Source: Clostridiales bacterium
Lineage (GTDB): Bacteria; Bacillota; Clostridia; Peptostreptococcales; Anaerovoracaceae
Length of the DNA stretch: 8,141 nt
Assembly: GCA_012511395.1 (NCBI GenBank)
Contig: JAAZGD010000064.1
Location: 1-8,141 of the forward strand
Direction: 5' to 3'
Below the pieces are notes generated by a model, which was not told the origin of the DNA, made no database searches, and saw only the letters and a program-made list of their open reading frames with translations. A program made the position numbers and the translations under genes. Positions within the stretch are counted from its first letter, which is position 1. Every line of letters starts with the position of its first letter. Of the stretch, positions 6,777-8,141 are shown piece by piece.

Positions 6777-6805
6777 TTGAATACTTCTTCCTTTCCCATT
6801 ATTAT
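6777..6805 (+). promoter_or_regulatory. Probable promoter of the small membrane protein gene
   Basis: TTGAAT (6777-6782) and TATTAT (6800-6805) are spaced by 17 bases, matching the sigma-A -35 and -10 consensus at 4 of 6 and 5 of 6 positions. The start point would be near 6812, about 42 bases before the TTG start codon at 6854. A 12-bp inverted repeat (TCAAC-TT-GTTGA, 6769-6780) overlaps the -35 box. Confidence 0.45.
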
Positions 6806-6853
6806 TGATACAGTTGCTTAAGTTGTTCACCTTATTAAGGAAATTTACAAGTT

Positions 6854-7141
6854 TTGGAAAAAGCAGAAAATAAAACTGAAAAGAAAACCCTATATAGAAT
6901 AGGAATCAGCCTAATAATTGGTTCATTTATACTTTGGCTGGTTCCTTTAACCGTTCCCTTCACACCGCTTCCAACCCATATCAAGGCAAGCCTTGCAGCA
7001 GGTGCCATAGTAACTGCGGAGGTCATGTTCTGGCTTGGAGTAGCCATAGTAGGTAAAGAAGCAGCTACAAAATATAGAAAGAAATTAAATCCCAAAAACT
7101 GGCACAAAAAAAGCACTGACCATGAGGACAGTGCTGAGTAG
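6854..7141 (+). CDS. Small two-helix membrane protein, transporter suffix domain type
   Basis: A 95-residue protein. Residues 16-38 and 46-66 are two membrane helices separated by a short Pro-rich turn. After helix 2 comes the conserved-looking cytoplasmic motif GKEAATKYRKKLNPKNW (67-83). This layout (basic N-terminus, helix, Pro-rich turn, FWLG..x.GKE...KYRK.LNP.NW) matches my memory of the small bacterial family called 'transporter suffix domain', which occurs alone or at the end of transporters. Its biochemical role is unknown. The start is TTG; AAGGA (6837-6841) is 12 bases upstream, rather far, but no better start is in frame after the stop at 6836-6838. It is divergent from the permease operon and shares its control region. 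The last 12 residues are encoded by the terminator hairpin of the opposing gene. A minus-strand open frame over the same bases is taken as a shadow. Confidence 0.8.
   Translation: MEKAENKTEKKTLYRIGISLIIGSFILWLVPLTVPFTPLPTHIKASLAAGAIVTAEVMFWLGVAIVGKEAATKYRKKLNPKNWHKKSTDHEDSAE
7106..7135 (-). terminator. Terminator of the AlbA_2/HATPase gene, inside the end of the opposing gene
   Basis: On the minus strand AGCACTG and CAGTGCT (arms 7129-7135 and 7112-7118) form a 7-bp stem with a 10-base loop, which may close further by CC/GG pairs. Six to seven Ts follow (7111-7106). It is 20 bases after the stop at 7155. The same bases encode the Lys-rich C-terminal tail of the plus-strand membrane protein. 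Confidence 0.88.
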
Positions 7142-7154
7142 TGATTCCATTATA

Positions 7155-8141
7155 TTAGTCAATAGTATAAGTAGTTCCGGGCCCATTACCTATCTTTCTA
7201 ATTATATTCCTATTAAGTAAATTGTTGATGACCCTAATAGTTTTTGCTTTATTGAAGCCTGTCTTTTTATCAATATCATATCGAGATAGTTCAACTTCTT
7301 CTTTAATGAAGTTATATACCATTGATTCATCCTTAGATAAGTTTAATAAATCTCTTTCAATTATTGGTAATGTAACTTTTATGTGATTGTTCCCAATATC
7401 AAATTTAGGTTTTACAACACTATCTTTGTACTCCCTATTTATTCTGATGATACCTGTCCCAAATTTTTCTATAAGCTTAAGTCTAAAAAACACTCCCGCA
7501 ATAATAGGATTTCTTAAGGAAGAAACATTCCCATTTAAGTAATCATCTCTAGACATTCCTGTTGGTAAGCCACCGGGAGAATTTATTTCTATTTTATCTT
7601 CATACATGGTTATTCTAATATTAGCGTTTACATCCCACACTCTATGGATTATTGCATTTGCTAAAGCTTCTCTAAAGGCTTCCTTAGGAATTAATTCCTT
7701 AGTTACCCTTTCATATCCTTCAATCTCTTCATACTGATAATACCTTTCAAACATTTCTACAGCCTTGTCATATTGCCTTAATACTGATTCCTTTAAAAAG
7801 CTCTCTCTGTCTAGAATATGATTGATATCTTTTCCAAATCTAACTATATCTATCCCCATCTGGCCTAGAGAATTCTTGTCAGCAAAAATTTCCCCGGCAA
7901 TATTATAAAAGCCTCTATTGTCGTATAAGTTTAAGGTTCTCAAAATATCTAAATCTAATTCTTTAATCCCCACCACTTTTTTAAGGTGCTCTTCCAGGAC
8001 AGTAAACTCCAGATTCTTTAATGAAGACTCTTTTTCTTCGTAATTAATATTCATGCCCTCTAGGATCAATCTATTTAATTCTAGCCTGTCAACTTCAACG
8101 GTTGATGTGTCTGATCTTCTGTATGTTTTACCGCTATAATA
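7155..8141 (-). CDS. AlbA_2/Schlafen-like ATP-binding regulator, N-terminus cut by window edge
   Basis: The frame stays open from the right edge to the stop at 7155 (328 visible codons). An internal TTG at 8069 should not be taken as the start, because the 24 codons before it encode the end of an AlbA_2-type domain (YRRSDTSTVEVDRLELNRL). After a middle region, residues 156-167 (FREALANAIIHR) are the N-box of a HATPase_c_4 domain. Residues 180-193 (YEDKIEINSPGGLP) carry its Asp-based G1 motif and 225-234 (EKFGTGIIRI) a Gly-rich loop. Residues about 264-328 form a winged-helix-like tail. Proteins with this AlbA_2 plus HATPase_c_4 plus winged helix layout are often annotated as RecG-like or as putative transcriptional regulators; they are not helicases by sequence. 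About 120-150 N-terminal residues are probably missing. Its codons look more AT-rich than those of the operon, a possible sign of transfer. The gene has its own terminator. Domain call firm; role unknown. Confidence 0.88.
   Translation of the reverse strand, partial: YYSGKTYRRSDTSTVEVDRLELNRLILEGMNINYEEKESSLKNLEFTVLEEHLKKVVGIKELDLDILRTLNLYDNRGFYNIAGEIFADKNSLGQMGIDIVRFGKDINHILDRESFLKESVLRQYDKAVEMFERYYQYEEIEGYERVTKELIPKEAFREALANAIIHRVWDVNANIRITMYEDKIEINSPGGLPTGMSRDDYLNGNVSSLRNPIIAGVFFRLKLIEKFGTGIIRINREYKDSVVKPKFDIGNNHIKVTLPIIERDLLNLSKDESMVYNFIKEEVELSRYDIDKKTGFNKAKTIRVINNLLNRNIIRKIGNGPGTTYTID

Noticed and set aside
6830..6840. Short palindrome CCTTA-T-TAAGG before the small membrane protein gene
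   Set aside because: Five-bp arms are expected by chance in AT-rich DNA, and its right arm is needed as the ribosome binding site.
6835..7116. A 93-codon minus-strand open frame over the small membrane protein
   Set aside because: The plus-strand frame has a recognisable two-helix family pattern, a promoter and a plausible start; the minus frame has none of these.

Overview
The window looks like chromosomal DNA from a low-GC, Gram-positive anaerobe, most likely a clostridial or Tissierella-like Firmicute. The signs are AT-rich coding and spacer DNA, strong AGGAGG-type ribosome binding sites, use of GTG and TTG starts, and two lipoproteins with cysteine lipoboxes. This assignment rests on style only; no rRNA or marker gene is present.

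Layout. Almost everything is on the minus strand. Positions 1-1798 hold the first 599 codons of an unrecognised coiled-coil protein that runs off the left edge. Positions 1799-1953 hold its promoter and the terminator of the next operon. Positions 1954-6581 are a three-gene minus-strand operon, read in the order: APC-superfamily amino acid/polyamine permease, lipoprotein class I glutamine-amidotransferase-like (C26/PuuD-type) gamma-glutamyl hydrolase, lipoprotein M28 zinc peptidase. Positions 6582-6853 are a divergent control region with several palindromes and candidate promoters. Positions 6854-7141 encode a small two-helix membrane protein of the 'transporter suffix domain' type on the plus strand. 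Positions 7155-8141 are the C-terminal 328 codons of an AlbA_2/Schlafen-like ATP-binding regulator that enters from the right edge. Its terminator hairpin lies inside the end of the small plus-strand gene.

How the genes may work together. The operon combines two hydrolases predicted to be tethered outside the membrane with a permease. This suggests extracellular release and uptake of amino acids, gamma-glutamyl compounds or amines. M28B-type peptidases and C26 gamma-glutamyl hydrolases are also the two families that trim poly-gamma-glutamyl chains from folates in animals, so gamma-glutamyl polymers or conjugates are a reasonable but unproven substrate guess. The two edge genes, one unknown coiled-coil protein and one Schlafen/AlbA_2-type protein, are not obviously related to this module. 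No CRISPR array, tRNA, rRNA or insertion sequence was seen.
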